Source of the DNA: Pseudomonadales bacterium | GTDB lineage: Bacteria > Pseudomonadota > Gammaproteobacteria > Pseudomonadales > Pseudohongiellaceae | Direction of reading: 5' to 3' | Assembly: GCA_022825945.1 (NCBI GenBank) | Contig: JAJDVS010000102.1 | Location: forward strand, 1-64,000 | Length of the DNA: 64,000 bases | Shown here: piece by piece, positions 47,730 through 56,286 of the stretch | Numbering within the stretch: the stretch's first letter is position 1 | How the letters are laid out: each line of letters starts with the position of its first letter | The notes under the pieces: model-generated | Database searches by the model: none | What the model saw: only the letters and a program-made list of their open reading frames with translations | What the model was told of the DNA's origin: nothing | Program-made: the position numbers and the translations under genes

Positions 47730-48570
47730 GGGATGTCTCCTGAGGTTGCGTGGCGACCGGGGCGCCGGGTTGGATGAAATACAGCGGCAAGGCGCCGAGG
47801 TAGCGCCATTGCTCGGGACTGGTGCGGAAAAAAGGCTCGAAAAATCGGGTCAGCGCCGCGGTCAGGCGATCGCTGGCGGCGGCAAGCGACTCGCCGCGAA
47901 TCCGCTCCGGTTCAAGCTGCTCGCCGAGGACGATCTGCACGCGGTCGCCGTCGAACCAGTTGATGACCGGCAGCATGGGAATGCGGTTGGTGAGGCTGAG
48001 CAGGGCCGGCCCCCGGGGAAAGCACGCTGGGCGTTGCAGGAAATCAACGCCTGCCGTGTCGCCGAATTGCCCGGTCAAATCGCAGAAAGTCACGAATTGC
48101 ACGCCGGGGCTGCGCAACAGCGGTGCCAGGGTGCTGATGTCGGATTCGTCGACGATCAATTGTGATTCAGGGCCCTGGGCGCGGTTGCCGAAAGCGCGCC
48201 TGATGTTTTGGAAATACCCGTCACTGCCCCGGGCCTGGGAGAGGTAGTACACCTTGGCCCGGTCGCCGATACCCGCGCCGAGCAGGTTGAGGCCGTAGAT
48301 ATAGTCGCCGAAGTGGTAACTCACGAGCAGGCGCGACCGCGGATCGGCTTCGATCAGTTCGCGCAATTTCCCCTTTTGGGGAAAATGCAGGCCAGCCACG
48401 AGCCGCCGCAGTTCAGGCGGCGGCAGGGGGTGGTTGCGGCGGTGCTCGAGCTGCGTCAACCACCGGTCGTTGGCGGCAAGCAGCCGCCGGGTCCGGTCGC
48501 GGGTCTCGCGCAGGCAGGTGGCGACAGCGGCGATCTGTTCCGCGGAAAATCCGGTCTTGTTGCGGGCCAT
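47680..48570 (-). CDS. LpxL-like acyltransferase with an atypical active-site motif
   Basis: 296 residues from the ATG at 48570 (AAGGA seven bases upstream); an earlier start would extend into the divergent promoter region. Overall pattern is the LpxL/lysophospholipid acyltransferase family: LRELIEADPRSRLLVSYHFGDY, VQFVTFCDLTGQFGDTAGVDF, ALLSLTNRIPMLPVINWFDG, and FEPFFRTSPEQWRYLGALPL. The usual HxxxxD/E motif reads HFGDYI (His86), so the acid at +5 is Ile and only an Asp at +3 is available. It is the first gene of the acyltransferase-ACP-HlyD-C39 ABC-RAYT-like operon. The acceptor may be the exported product and not lipid A. Confidence 0.8.
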   Translation of the reverse strand: MARNKTGFSAEQIAAVATCLRETRDRTRRLLAANDRWLTQLEHRRNHPLPPPELRRLVAGLHFPQKGKLRELIEADPRSRLLVSYHFGDYIYGLNLLGAGIGDRAKVYYLSQARGSDGYFQNIRRAFGNRAQGPESQLIVDESDISTLAPLLRSPGVQFVTFCDLTGQFGDTAGVDFLQRPACFPRGPALLSLTNRIPMLPVINWFDGDRVQIVLGEQLEPERIRGESLAAASDRLTAALTRFFEPFFRTSPEQWRYLGALPLYFIQPGAPVATQPQETSHANPQQDIASAGPLQQ

Positions 48571-48650
48571 GATTGGGTCCTTGCCGAGGGGCTGGCCATA
48601 GGTGTAGGCAAGAATTTCCGGACGCGCCAAATTTTTGACGAAAATAATTT

Positions 48651-48684
48651 GCAGGCCGGAAAGAACCCGGCCTGCCGGTATAAT
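48651..48684 (+). promoter_or_regulatory. palindrome and -10 element between divergent operons
   Basis: GCAGGCCGG-aaagaac-CCGGCCTGC (48651-48675) is a perfect 9-base inverted repeat, directly followed by TATAAT (48679-48684), which would serve pepQ (start 48717). No good -35 is spaced correctly, and the palindrome occupies that position, so an activator or repressor site is possible. Confidence 0.5.
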
Positions 48685-48716
48685 CCGGGGCTGTTGGATT
48701 CAGGAGAGAGCTGGAT

Positions 48717-50033
48717 ATGCACGAGGCGGACAGCTATTCGGCCCATGTGGCGCAGTTGGGCGAGCGCTACGGGCAGGCCATGGGGGAACGCTTCCCGGCG
48801 GTGCTGCTGCACAGCGGCGGCAGCGGCCACTATTTCGGTGATGATCGGGAAGTGCCTTTTCAGGCCTATGGCCATTTCACCCAGTGGCTGCCGGTGAACC
48901 GCCCCAACCAGTTCCTGCTGTTTCGCCCGGGGGAGAAGCCCATCTACTATCCGGTGGTTCCCGCGGACTACTGGTACGAGCAGGATTTCGCCATTGAGGA
49001 TTCCTGGCGCGAGGCGCTGGAAGTGCGGCGCTTGTCAGCAGTGGCGGACCTGCCGAAACCTGAGCCGGGAACCGCCTGGCTCGGCCCGGACCCAACCCTG
49101 GCCGAAGAGCTCGGCATTGCGCCGGAGCAATGCAATCCCCCGGGGCTGCGCAAGCCGCTGGATTTCGCCCGGGCCGTCAAGACGCCCTACGAAACCGCCC
49201 AGTTGCGAGCCGCCAGCCGGCTCGCCATGCGCGCCCACCAGGCGGCCCGGCTGTGTTTTCTCGCCGGCGGCAGCGAATTCGATATCCACCTCGCCTTTCT
49301 CGAAGCCTGCCGCCAGATCGAGGAAGAACTGCCCTACACTCCCATCATCGCCATTGACGAGAAGTCGGCCATCCTCCATTACCAGCACAAGCGGCGGCAG
49401 CTTGCGGGCCCGCCCAGGGTGCTGCTGATCGACGCCGGCTGCCGGGTCGATGGCTATGGCTCGGACGTAACCCGAACCTGGACCTCAGCGGCGGCGGATG
49501 CCCTGTTTGTCGATCTGCTCGCGGGCATGGACGAGCTGCAGCAGGCGCTGGTGGCGCAAGTCAGGCCGGGAATGGACTATGTGGACCTGCACCTCGCCGC
49601 CCTGGACAGGCTGGCGGAGCTCCTGCTTGGGCTCGGCATTTGCCGGGGCGGCGGCGAACAGTTACGGGAAGCCGGGATTCCGCAGTGCTTCATGCCACAT
49701 GGCGTGGGGCATTTGCTCGGCGTGCAGGTACACGATGTGGGCGGTCGCCAGCTTGATGCCCGCGGCGGGGAGCGGCCGCCGCCGGAGCATTCCCCGGCCC
49801 TGCGCAATACCCGGATCATGGCGGAAGACATGGTGTTCACCATCGAACCCGGCTGCTACTTCATCCCTATGCTGCTCGAACCCCTGCGGGAATCGGCGAA
49901 GGCGGGGCTGATCGACTGGAACGCCGTCGATGCGCTCTACAGCCATGGCGGAGTGCGAATCGAAGACAACGTGCGGGTAAGCGCTTCGGGATCGGAGAAT
50001 CTCACTCGGGGCGCCGCGCCAGCAGCGGCCTGA
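48717..50033 (+). CDS. pepQ: Xaa-Pro dipeptidase
   Basis: 438 residues, close to E. coli PepQ. Metal ligands of the M24 fold are visible: Asp residues in IDAGCRVDGYGSDVTRTW, His in MPHGVGHLLGVQVHDVGG, Glu in FTIEPGCYFI and Glu in HGGVRIEDNV. It hydrolyses dipeptides with C-terminal proline in the cytoplasm. It is divergent from the acyltransferase-exporter operon and overlaps the end of convergent waaA by ~30 bases. Confidence 0.93.
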   Translation: MHEADSYSAHVAQLGERYGQAMGERFPAVLLHSGGSGHYFGDDREVPFQAYGHFTQWLPVNRPNQFLLFRPGEKPIYYPVVPADYWYEQDFAIEDSWREALEVRRLSAVADLPKPEPGTAWLGPDPTLAEELGIAPEQCNPPGLRKPLDFARAVKTPYETAQLRAASRLAMRAHQAARLCFLAGGSEFDIHLAFLEACRQIEEELPYTPIIAIDEKSAILHYQHKRRQLAGPPRVLLIDAGCRVDGYGSDVTRTWTSAAADALFVDLLAGMDELQQALVAQVRPGMDYVDLHLAALDRLAELLLGLGICRGGGEQLREAGIPQCFMPHGVGHLLGVQVHDVGGRQLDARGGERPPPEHSPALRNTRIMAEDMVFTIEPGCYFIPMLLEPLRESAKAGLIDWNAVDALYSHGGVRIEDNVRVSASGSENLTRGAAPAAA

Positions 50034-51294
50034 TTTCCGCCAGGGTAAGCTCCAGCGCCTGCTGATTGGCGGCGATTACCGCCTTGCCGGCTTCGCCCAT
50101 TCGCTCGCGCAATTCGGGATTCGCCAGCAGCTCGCTCCAGAGTTCGCCGAGGGCCTCGCCATCCCCGGCGCTGCGCAGGGCGCCGGCGTCTTCCAGTAAC
50201 TCGCAGAGGTCCGCGAAATTGAATCGCGAAGGGCCAATGCTCACCGGGGCGCCCACCGCGGCGGGCTCCAGCACATTGTGGCAGCCGGTATCCACCAGGC
50301 TGCCGCCGACAAAGGCAATGTCCGCGCTGGCGAAGTAGGTCATCATCTCGCCCATGGAATCGCCGATGAGGATTTGCGTGGCGTCAGTGACCGATTCGGC
50401 TTCGCTGCGTCGTCCGCTGCGGAAACCTTCGGCGACGCACAGGGCAAAAGCTTCGTCAAAGCGCTCCGGGTGCCGGGGCACGATCAACAGCAGGCTCTCG
50501 GGATGGTCCGCGAGACAGCGCCGGAAGGCTTGCAGCAACTTGCCTTCTTCGCCTTCCCGGGTGCTGCCGGCGACGATCAGCCTGCGCCCGCCCTTCCAGT
50601 GTTCGATGGCGTCCAGCGCCCGGGGCTTGCTCCCGGACCCATGCAGGGCGAACTTCAGGCTGCCCGTCACCTGCACATTCATCGCGCCAAGATCGTGAAA
50701 GCGTTCCGCATCGGCCTCGGACTGGGCGCAAATCCGCCGCATCTGCCCCAGCATGATCTGGCTCAAACGCGGAAAACGCCGGTACGCCCGCCAGGATTTG
50801 TCCGACAGGCGGCCGTTGACGAGCAGCACCGGCACTCCCGCGCGCCGCGCCTCATGGATGGTGTTGGGCCAGAGTTCGGTTTCCATCAGCAGCAGCAGCC
50901 GCGGTCGGAACGCGCGCAGAAAACGGCGCAGCATCCAGCCGATGTCATAGGGCGCATAGTGCCGTATCACCGAATCGCCGAATAGCCGCCGGGCCTGTTC
51001 CGCGCCGGTGGGCGTCATGTTGGTCAAAAGTATCTGGAGATCAGCGAATTCAGCGCGCAAGGCCTCCACCAGCGGCTTTGCCGCGACGGTTTCCCCCACG
51101 GAAACCGCATGCAGCCAGATGAGCGGCCGCGCCGGATCAAACTCCGCCGGCGCGCGAATATGCCCAAAGCGTTCCCCAATGCGCTGCCGATAAGCCGGTG
51201 CCCGGCGCGAGCGCCACAGCAGGCGCAGCCAGACGCCAGGCAGCGCCAGATGGAAAACCAGGCTGTAGATCAGTCGTTGCATGAAGGGAACCAC
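50002..51294 (-). CDS. waaA: 3-deoxy-D-manno-octulosonic acid (Kdo) transferase
   Basis: 430 residues (an ATG four codons later is an alternative start). An N-terminal membrane anchor is followed by IGERFGH, PLIWLHAVSVGETVAAKPLVEAL (catalytic Glu region), LLLMETELWPN, VNGRLSDKSWRAYRR and VTGSLKFAL, all typical of WaaA/KdtA. It adds Kdo to the lipid A precursor at the inner membrane. It stands apart from the heptosyltransferase operon further right. Confidence 0.97.
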   Translation of the reverse strand: MVPFMQRLIYSLVFHLALPGVWLRLLWRSRRAPAYRQRIGERFGHIRAPAEFDPARPLIWLHAVSVGETVAAKPLVEALRAEFADLQILLTNMTPTGAEQARRLFGDSVIRHYAPYDIGWMLRRFLRAFRPRLLLLMETELWPNTIHEARRAGVPVLLVNGRLSDKSWRAYRRFPRLSQIMLGQMRRICAQSEADAERFHDLGAMNVQVTGSLKFALHGSGSKPRALDAIEHWKGGRRLIVAGSTREGEEGKLLQAFRRCLADHPESLLLIVPRHPERFDEAFALCVAEGFRSGRRSEAESVTDATQILIGDSMGEMMTYFASADIAFVGGSLVDTGCHNVLEPAAVGAPVSIGPSRFNFADLCELLEDAGALRSAGDGEALGELWSELLANPELRERMGEAGKAVIAANQQALELTLAEIRPLLARRPE

Positions 51295-51390
51295 CGCGAA
51301 TGCCTGCGCCGCGGGCTTCTGGGGTATGCTTGGGTCGGGAGCCTGCGGGGCAGGCTTCTGGCCCGGCCATGATGCGGGAAACGTTATCGG

Positions 51391-52605
51391 ATGCCCCCCA
51401 GCTATTCAACTGACATCGTCATTTTCGGCGGCGGCGTGGCCGGGCTTTGGCTGCTGAACCGGCTGGCGGCGGCGGGATACCGGACCATTCTGCTGGAGCG
51501 TGGTGCGCTTGGCGGCGGCCAGTCGATTCATGCCCAGGGCATTATTCACGGTGGCCTGAAGTACGCCCTCCACGGCGCTTTCAGCGGCGCCTCCCGAGCG
51601 ATTGCCGATATGCCTTCGCGCTGGCGCGAGTGTATCTCTGGCAGCGGCGAGATCGACCTGTCCGCATGCAAGTTGTCCAGCCCACACCTCTATCTCTGGT
51701 CCGGCGAGGGTCTTGGCGGCGGCATGAAGGCTTTTCTTGGCAGCAAGGCGGTTGCCGGCGGGACGGAAGTGGCCGCAGAAATGGAAATCCCCGGATTTCT
51801 CCGGGGCCGCGGCCTGGTGTATCGCCTGCCGGATTTTGTGGTGGACACCCATTCCCTGATTCGGGCCCTGGCGCAGGGGCATGCCGGGCGCATATTTGCT
51901 TTGGGAAGTGATGGCACGGAAAATACCTTGACATTCGAGCGGACTGGCGGCCACCGGGAATTGCGGGTGCAAGGCGCCGAAGGGTCGTTGCGAATCAAGG
52001 CCCGGCGCTATATCTTCTGCGCCGGCGAAGGCAATCGGGCACTGAGCGAACAGGCGGGGCTGACCACTCCCCGCTGCCAGTCGCGGCCGCTGAAGATGGT
52101 TTCGGTCACTGGCGCCGCGCTGCCCGAGACCTTCCTCCATGTGCTTGGTTCGGGCCTTAGCGCCACTCCCCGGCTCACCATGACTTCCCATCGCGACGCG
52201 AATGACATTCCGGTCTGGTATCTCGGCGGCGACCTCGCCGAAACCGGTGTCGAGCGCGCGGATGACCGGCAGCTCGAAGTGGCCAGGGCCATGCTCGCCG
52301 AACTGCTGCCGGACGCGGTATTGGATGAGCTGGAATGGCGCTGCCTCGACATCAATCGAGCGGAACCGGCAAGCCCGGGCGGCCGCAGGCCCGACAATGC
52401 CAGCCTGTGCGCCGAACAGGATGTCATCGTGGCCTGGCCGGTAAAGCTCGCCCTGGTGCCGGTGCTGGCGGACCTGGTGATGCGCAAGCTGCTGGACGAC
52501 GGAATCGGGCCCGGCAACGCCGGCGGGTCTCAAGTGGACGATTCGGGCCAGCTAGCCAGCGTCTTCCCCAGGTCGCCCGCTTTCGCCCGGCCCTTCTGGA
52601 ATTGA
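51391..52605 (+). CDS. FAD-dependent oxidoreductase (glycine oxidase/G3P dehydrogenase-like)
   Basis: 404 residues. The N-terminus IVIFGGGVAGLWLLNRLAAA is an FAD-binding GxGxxG motif, followed by LLERGALGGGQSIHAQGIIH, typical of the DAO superfamily. The middle has FVVDTHSLIRAL and a later FCAGEGNRALSEQAGL. Substrate unknown; these enzymes oxidise amino acids, glycerol phosphate or related compounds, usually at the membrane. An aldo/keto reductase follows 14 bases later, so the two probably act together. Confidence 0.85.
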   Translation: MPPSYSTDIVIFGGGVAGLWLLNRLAAAGYRTILLERGALGGGQSIHAQGIIHGGLKYALHGAFSGASRAIADMPSRWRECISGSGEIDLSACKLSSPHLYLWSGEGLGGGMKAFLGSKAVAGGTEVAAEMEIPGFLRGRGLVYRLPDFVVDTHSLIRALAQGHAGRIFALGSDGTENTLTFERTGGHRELRVQGAEGSLRIKARRYIFCAGEGNRALSEQAGLTTPRCQSRPLKMVSVTGAALPETFLHVLGSGLSATPRLTMTSHRDANDIPVWYLGGDLAETGVERADDRQLEVARAMLAELLPDAVLDELEWRCLDINRAEPASPGGRRPDNASLCAEQDVIVAWPVKLALVPVLADLVMRKLLDDGIGPGNAGGSQVDDSGQLASVFPRSPAFARPFWN

Positions 52606-52619
52606 TTGGAATTGATCTG

Positions 52620-53405
52620 ATGCTGCCCAGACGCAAACTCGGCAACACCGGCATGGATGTCCCCTGCCTCGGGCTTGGCACGGTAAAGTTCGGTCGCAAT
52701 GAACAAGTGAAGTATCCCACGGGGTTTGAGCTTCCTTCCGACCGGGAAATCATGGCGCTGCTCGCCCAGGCCAGGGAGGCGGGGATGAACCTTATCGACA
52801 CCGCCCCCGCCTATGGCAGCAGCGAACAGCGCCTTGGCCGGCTCCTGCCGCAGCGGGACCATTGGCTGATTTGCACCAAGGTGGGAGAAACTTTCGCCGG
52901 CGGCGTCTCGCGGTTCGATTTTTCCGCCGGCCATGTGCGCGCCAGCGTCGAACAAAGCCTGCGCCACTTGCGCACTGATCGTATCGATATCGTGCTGATT
53001 CACTCCGACGGAAACGATCTGGACATTCTGGAAAAGTCCGACTGCGTCGAGACGCTCGACAGGCTGCGCGCCGAAGGCCTGCTGCGCGCCGTCGGCATGA
53101 GTTCCAAGACCGTCGCCGGCGGCCTGCGGGCCATGGAACTCGTCGATGTGCTGATGCTCACCTACAACCGCGCCGACACCAGCCAGGCCCCGGTGATCGA
53201 ACAGGCTCACCGGGCCGGCAAAGGCGTCCTCATCAAGAAAGGTCTCGCCAGCGGCCACGCCCTACATACCCCCGGCGCCGACGCCACCGAAACCTTCCGC
53301 TTCCTCCTCGCCCCCCCCGGAGTAAGCTCCATCCTCACCGGCACCATCAACCCAACCCACCTCCGGCAAAACATCAAGGCGGCCTCCGACACCCTCGCAC
53401 CCTAA
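52620..53405 (+). CDS. aldo/keto reductase
   Basis: 261 residues from the ATG at 52620. RKLGNTGMDVPCLGLGTVKFG is the classic start; NLIDTAPAYGSSEQRLGRLL has the catalytic Asp and Tyr; ICTKVGE has the Lys; IVLIHSDG the His. The C-terminus has GVSSILTGTINPTHLRQNI for NADPH binding. It reduces carbonyls with NADPH; substrate unknown. It is coupled to the preceding FAD oxidoreductase. Confidence 0.93.
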   Translation: MLPRRKLGNTGMDVPCLGLGTVKFGRNEQVKYPTGFELPSDREIMALLAQAREAGMNLIDTAPAYGSSEQRLGRLLPQRDHWLICTKVGETFAGGVSRFDFSAGHVRASVEQSLRHLRTDRIDIVLIHSDGNDLDILEKSDCVETLDRLRAEGLLRAVGMSSKTVAGGLRAMELVDVLMLTYNRADTSQAPVIEQAHRAGKGVLIKKGLASGHALHTPGADATETFRFLLAPPGVSSILTGTINPTHLRQNIKAASDTLAP

Positions 53406-53457
53406 CCTTCAGCACACCCTACCCCTTTAACCCACTGAAGATGCGGCATGCCGTAAG

Positions 53458-53563
53458 CCGCTGTCGGGCAGGGGTGTCTGGCGGCTTCGAGCGCATGGAT
53501 GCGCGAGCAGAGCCTACAGGGATGTATTCACGGCGCCCGCCAGACACCCCTGCCCGACAGCGG
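53458..53563. repeat. R4 hairpin element with perfect 27-bp arms
   Basis: Left arm 53458-53484 (starting CCGCTGTCGGGCAGGGGTG) and right arm 53537-53563 (ending CCCTGCCCGACAGCGG) are exact inverted complements. The 52-base loop contains GCATGGATGCGCGAGCAGAG and TACAGGGATGTATTCACGGC. I recall similar loop sequences as dispersed elements in several marine Gammaproteobacteria. It lies between the converging aldo/keto reductase and hldE genes and could act as a transcription barrier, though it lacks a T-tract. Confidence 0.85.
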
Positions 53564-53573
53564 CGATGCTTCG

Positions 53574-54998
53574 TTACCCTCCCCGCATCTTCTCCACCAT
53601 CGCCGAAGTCGAACAATCGTCAATAAAGGCGAGTACATGCACTTCGCCGCCCCAGTCTCTGACGAGCTCCCCTCCCACCACCTGGTCCAGCGTATAGTCC
53701 CCGCCCTTGACCAGCACCTCCGGCCGCAATTCCCGCAGCAGATTCTCCGGCGTGTCTTCGCTGAAGCTCACTACCCAGTCCACCGCGCTGAGGCCGGCCA
53801 GTACCCGCAGGCGCCGGTCCAGGGGATTGATGGGGCGGCCGGAGCCTTTCAATCTGCCCACGGAAGCATCGTCGTTCACCGCCACCACGAGACGGTGCCC
53901 GAGCTTGCGAGCCTCGTCGAGATAGCCCACATGGCCGGCGTGGATGATGTCAAAGCAGCCATTGGTGAAGACGATACGCTCGCCGTGTTCCCGGGCGTCC
54001 TCCACGGCGATGCGCAACTGGTCGGCGCTCATGATGCCGCGACCGCTGTCGAGTTCGGCCATCAGCGCCCGGCGCAATTCCGGCGCGCTGATGGCGGCGG
54101 TGCCAAGTTTGCCCACCACCAGCCCCGCGGCAAGATTGGCCAGCACCACCGCATCGGCGAGTTTCTCCCCCGCCGCCAGCGCCGCGGAAAGCACCGAGAT
54201 TACCGTGTCCCCGGCGCCGGTCACGTCATAGACTTCCTGAGCCCTGGCGGGCAGATGCAATTCCGGCGCATGGGGGCGAATCAGCGTCATGCCGTTTTCG
54301 CCCCGGGTGATGAGCAGGGCTTCGAGTTCAAGCCCGGCTATCAGTTGCTCGCCCTTGTCCACCAGTTCCTGTTCATTGGCGCTTGGACCCATGACGGCTT
54401 CGAACTCCGCCAGATTGGGGGTTATCAGGGTCGCCCCGCGATAGCGTCGGAAATCTTTTCCCTTGGGGTCCACGATGACGGGGATGTCTTGCTCGCGGGC
54501 CAGGGCGATGAGTTCCTCCACCTGGCCGAGAACGCCCTTGTCATAATCGGATAGCAGCAGGACCTGGGACCGCGGCAGCAATTCGGCAATCGTGGCGGCG
54601 AGCCCTTCGATGTCGCCGGGGCTGAAACGCTCTTCGAAATCGAGCCGGATCAGTTGCTGCTGGCGACCGATCACGCGCAGTTTGGTGATGGTGGGCTTGT
54701 CCGCGGAGTGCTGGAACTTGCAGTAGACCCCGGCGGCTTCCAGCCTGTCCCGCAATTCCTGGGCGGTGTCATCATCGCCCACTGTGCCGACCAGTGTGGC
54801 GGCGCTGCCTAATGCCGCGATATTGAGGGCAACGTTGCCGGCGCCGCCGGGGCGGTCTTCGCGTTTGCCCACCCGCACCACGGGCACCGGCGCTTCCGGG
54901 GAAATCCGCGAGGCGTCGCCATGCCAGTAGCGGTCGAGCATGACATCTCCCACTACGAGCAATCTTGCATCCTGAAAGGCAGGCATCGAAGGTTTCAT
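53574..54998 (-). CDS. hldE: bifunctional heptose 7-phosphate kinase / heptose 1-phosphate adenylyltransferase
   Basis: 474 residues. The N-terminal ribokinase-type domain (~1-320) has LLVVGDVMLDRYWHG, RPGGAGNVALNIAALG and the ATP/catalytic DVTGAGDTVISVLSAALAAG. The C-terminal nucleotidyltransferase (~340-474) has VFTNGCFDIIHAGHVGYL with the HxGH motif and LVKGGDYTLDQVVGG. It makes ADP-heptose with GmhB, for use by WaaC and WaaF encoded nearby. It appears monocistronic. Confidence 0.98.
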   Translation of the reverse strand: MKPSMPAFQDARLLVVGDVMLDRYWHGDASRISPEAPVPVVRVGKREDRPGGAGNVALNIAALGSAATLVGTVGDDDTAQELRDRLEAAGVYCKFQHSADKPTITKLRVIGRQQQLIRLDFEERFSPGDIEGLAATIAELLPRSQVLLLSDYDKGVLGQVEELIALAREQDIPVIVDPKGKDFRRYRGATLITPNLAEFEAVMGPSANEQELVDKGEQLIAGLELEALLITRGENGMTLIRPHAPELHLPARAQEVYDVTGAGDTVISVLSAALAAGEKLADAVVLANLAAGLVVGKLGTAAISAPELRRALMAELDSGRGIMSADQLRIAVEDAREHGERIVFTNGCFDIIHAGHVGYLDEARKLGHRLVVAVNDDASVGRLKGSGRPINPLDRRLRVLAGLSAVDWVVSFSEDTPENLLRELRPEVLVKGGDYTLDQVVGGELVRDWGGEVHVLAFIDDCSTSAMVEKMRGG

Positions 54999-55105
54999 GG
55001 GGCTCGCCGCCTCTACCGGGAGGGCGAGCCGGATAGTAGCATATGCCTGTGAGATGGCATTGTCCTTGGCGCTTTTTCGACATTTACAGAGGAGGATGAT
55101 TCGAA

Positions 55106-55291
55106 ATGGGACTCGTTAATTTCGTTGCTTTTCTCGCCAACATTTTTTTGACGGTCAACTTCGTGCCAGCGGTGATATACGATCAGAAGAACGGGGAATT
55201 CAAGGGTTACCTGCATCCGGCGCCGATCTTCTGGCTGGTGGTGGCCGCAGTTGCGGGGCCCCGGCTTTTAATCCCGGCGGGAGTTAGCTAG
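55106..55291 (+). CDS. small membrane protein of unknown function
   Basis: 61 residues with a strong ribosome site (GGAGG ten bases upstream). Two hydrophobic stretches: LVNFVAFLANIFLTVNFVPAV and IFWLVVAAVAGPRLLIPAGV, separated by a short charged turn (YDQKNGEFKGYLHPAP). No family is recognised. It lies just upstream of an LpxL-type gene on the same strand and may belong to that unit. Confidence 0.6.
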   Translation: MGLVNFVAFLANIFLTVNFVPAVIYDQKNGEFKGYLHPAPIFWLVVAAVAGPRLLIPAGVS

Positions 55292-55326
55292 GGTTATGGC
55301 TTCGGTCTGGTCGGGGTTTGGCTTGG

Positions 55327-56283
55327 ATGGCGCGGGGAGGGTCGGGTGAAGTAGTTGAATTGCGGGGGTTTTGGTGGCCCCGGTACTGGGGCATCTGGGC
55401 GCTGCTTGGAATGGCCTGGCTGGTGGCGCGATTGCCCTGGTCCTGGCAGCTTCGGCTTGGGGCGGGGCTCGGGCTGCTCAGCTATCGGCTGGCGCGCTGG
55501 CGGCGACACGTCTGTGAGGTGAATCTGCGGCTGTGCTTTCCCGAGCTTGATGCCCGGGCCCGAAAGCGGCTGGCGCGGCGGGTTTTCGTGGCCAATGGAA
55601 TCGGGCTGGTCGAGGTTGCGATTTCCTGGTACCGCAACCCGGAGGACTTTCGCTCACGCACGAGTATCGAAGGGCTGGAGAACCTGCAACGGGCGCTGGC
55701 GAGAGGGCGGGGGGCATTGCTGGTGGCGGCGCATTTTTCGACGCTGGAGATCGGCGGCTTTCTGCTCAGCCTGTTTCATCCCATGGCGGTCAGTTATCGC
55801 GCCCATGAAAACGCCCTATTCGATGCGGTGATGTTCCATCGCCGCGGCAGGCTGTATCCCCGGGTGATCGAGCGGCGCGATGTGCGCGGGGCGCTGCGCA
55901 GCCTGCGGGACGGGTTTGCGCTGTGGTACGCGCCGGATCAGGATTATGGCCCGCGCCGGGCGGTTTTCGTGCCATTCTTCGGGGTCGATGCGGCCACGAT
56001 TACCGCCACGAGCCGCTATGCCTCCGCCAATGATTCGCCGGTGCTTTTTTTCAGTCATTACCGGCGGTCGGACAATTCAGGCTACCATTTGCGCATCAGC
56101 CCCGAACTGGAAGACTTTCCCTGTGGCGACGAGCGCGAAGACGCCATCCGGATCAACCGCCTGGTGGAGCAGGCCGTGCGCGAACAGCCGGAGCAGTATC
56201 TGTGGCTGCACAAGCGCTTCAAGACCCGGCCGGACGGCGAAGCGGACCTGTACCGGCAAGCCGATGACGACGCGGGTTCCTGA
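55327..56283 (+). CDS. lipid A acyltransferase (LpxL/LpxP family), copy 2
   Basis: 318 residues from the ATG at 55327; a TTG three codons earlier is also in frame. Features: FWWPRYWGIWALLGMAWLVARL anchor, NLRLCFPELDARARKRLARR, VAAHFSTLEIGG with the HxxxxE motif (His136, Glu141), MFHRRGRLYPRVIERRDVRG, WYAPDQDYGPRRAVFVPFFG, and C-terminal QYLWLHKRFKTRPDGE. These match LpxL-type lauroyl/palmitoleoyl transferases more closely than copy 1. It should act on Kdo2-lipid IVA at the inner membrane. A membrane GT-C-like gene follows three bases later. Confidence 0.93.
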   Translation: MARGGSGEVVELRGFWWPRYWGIWALLGMAWLVARLPWSWQLRLGAGLGLLSYRLARWRRHVCEVNLRLCFPELDARARKRLARRVFVANGIGLVEVAISWYRNPEDFRSRTSIEGLENLQRALARGRGALLVAAHFSTLEIGGFLLSLFHPMAVSYRAHENALFDAVMFHRRGRLYPRVIERRDVRGALRSLRDGFALWYAPDQDYGPRRAVFVPFFGVDAATITATSRYASANDSPVLFFSHYRRSDNSGYHLRISPELEDFPCGDEREDAIRINRLVEQAVREQPEQYLWLHKRFKTRPDGEADLYRQADDDAGS

Positions 56284-56286
56284 GCC

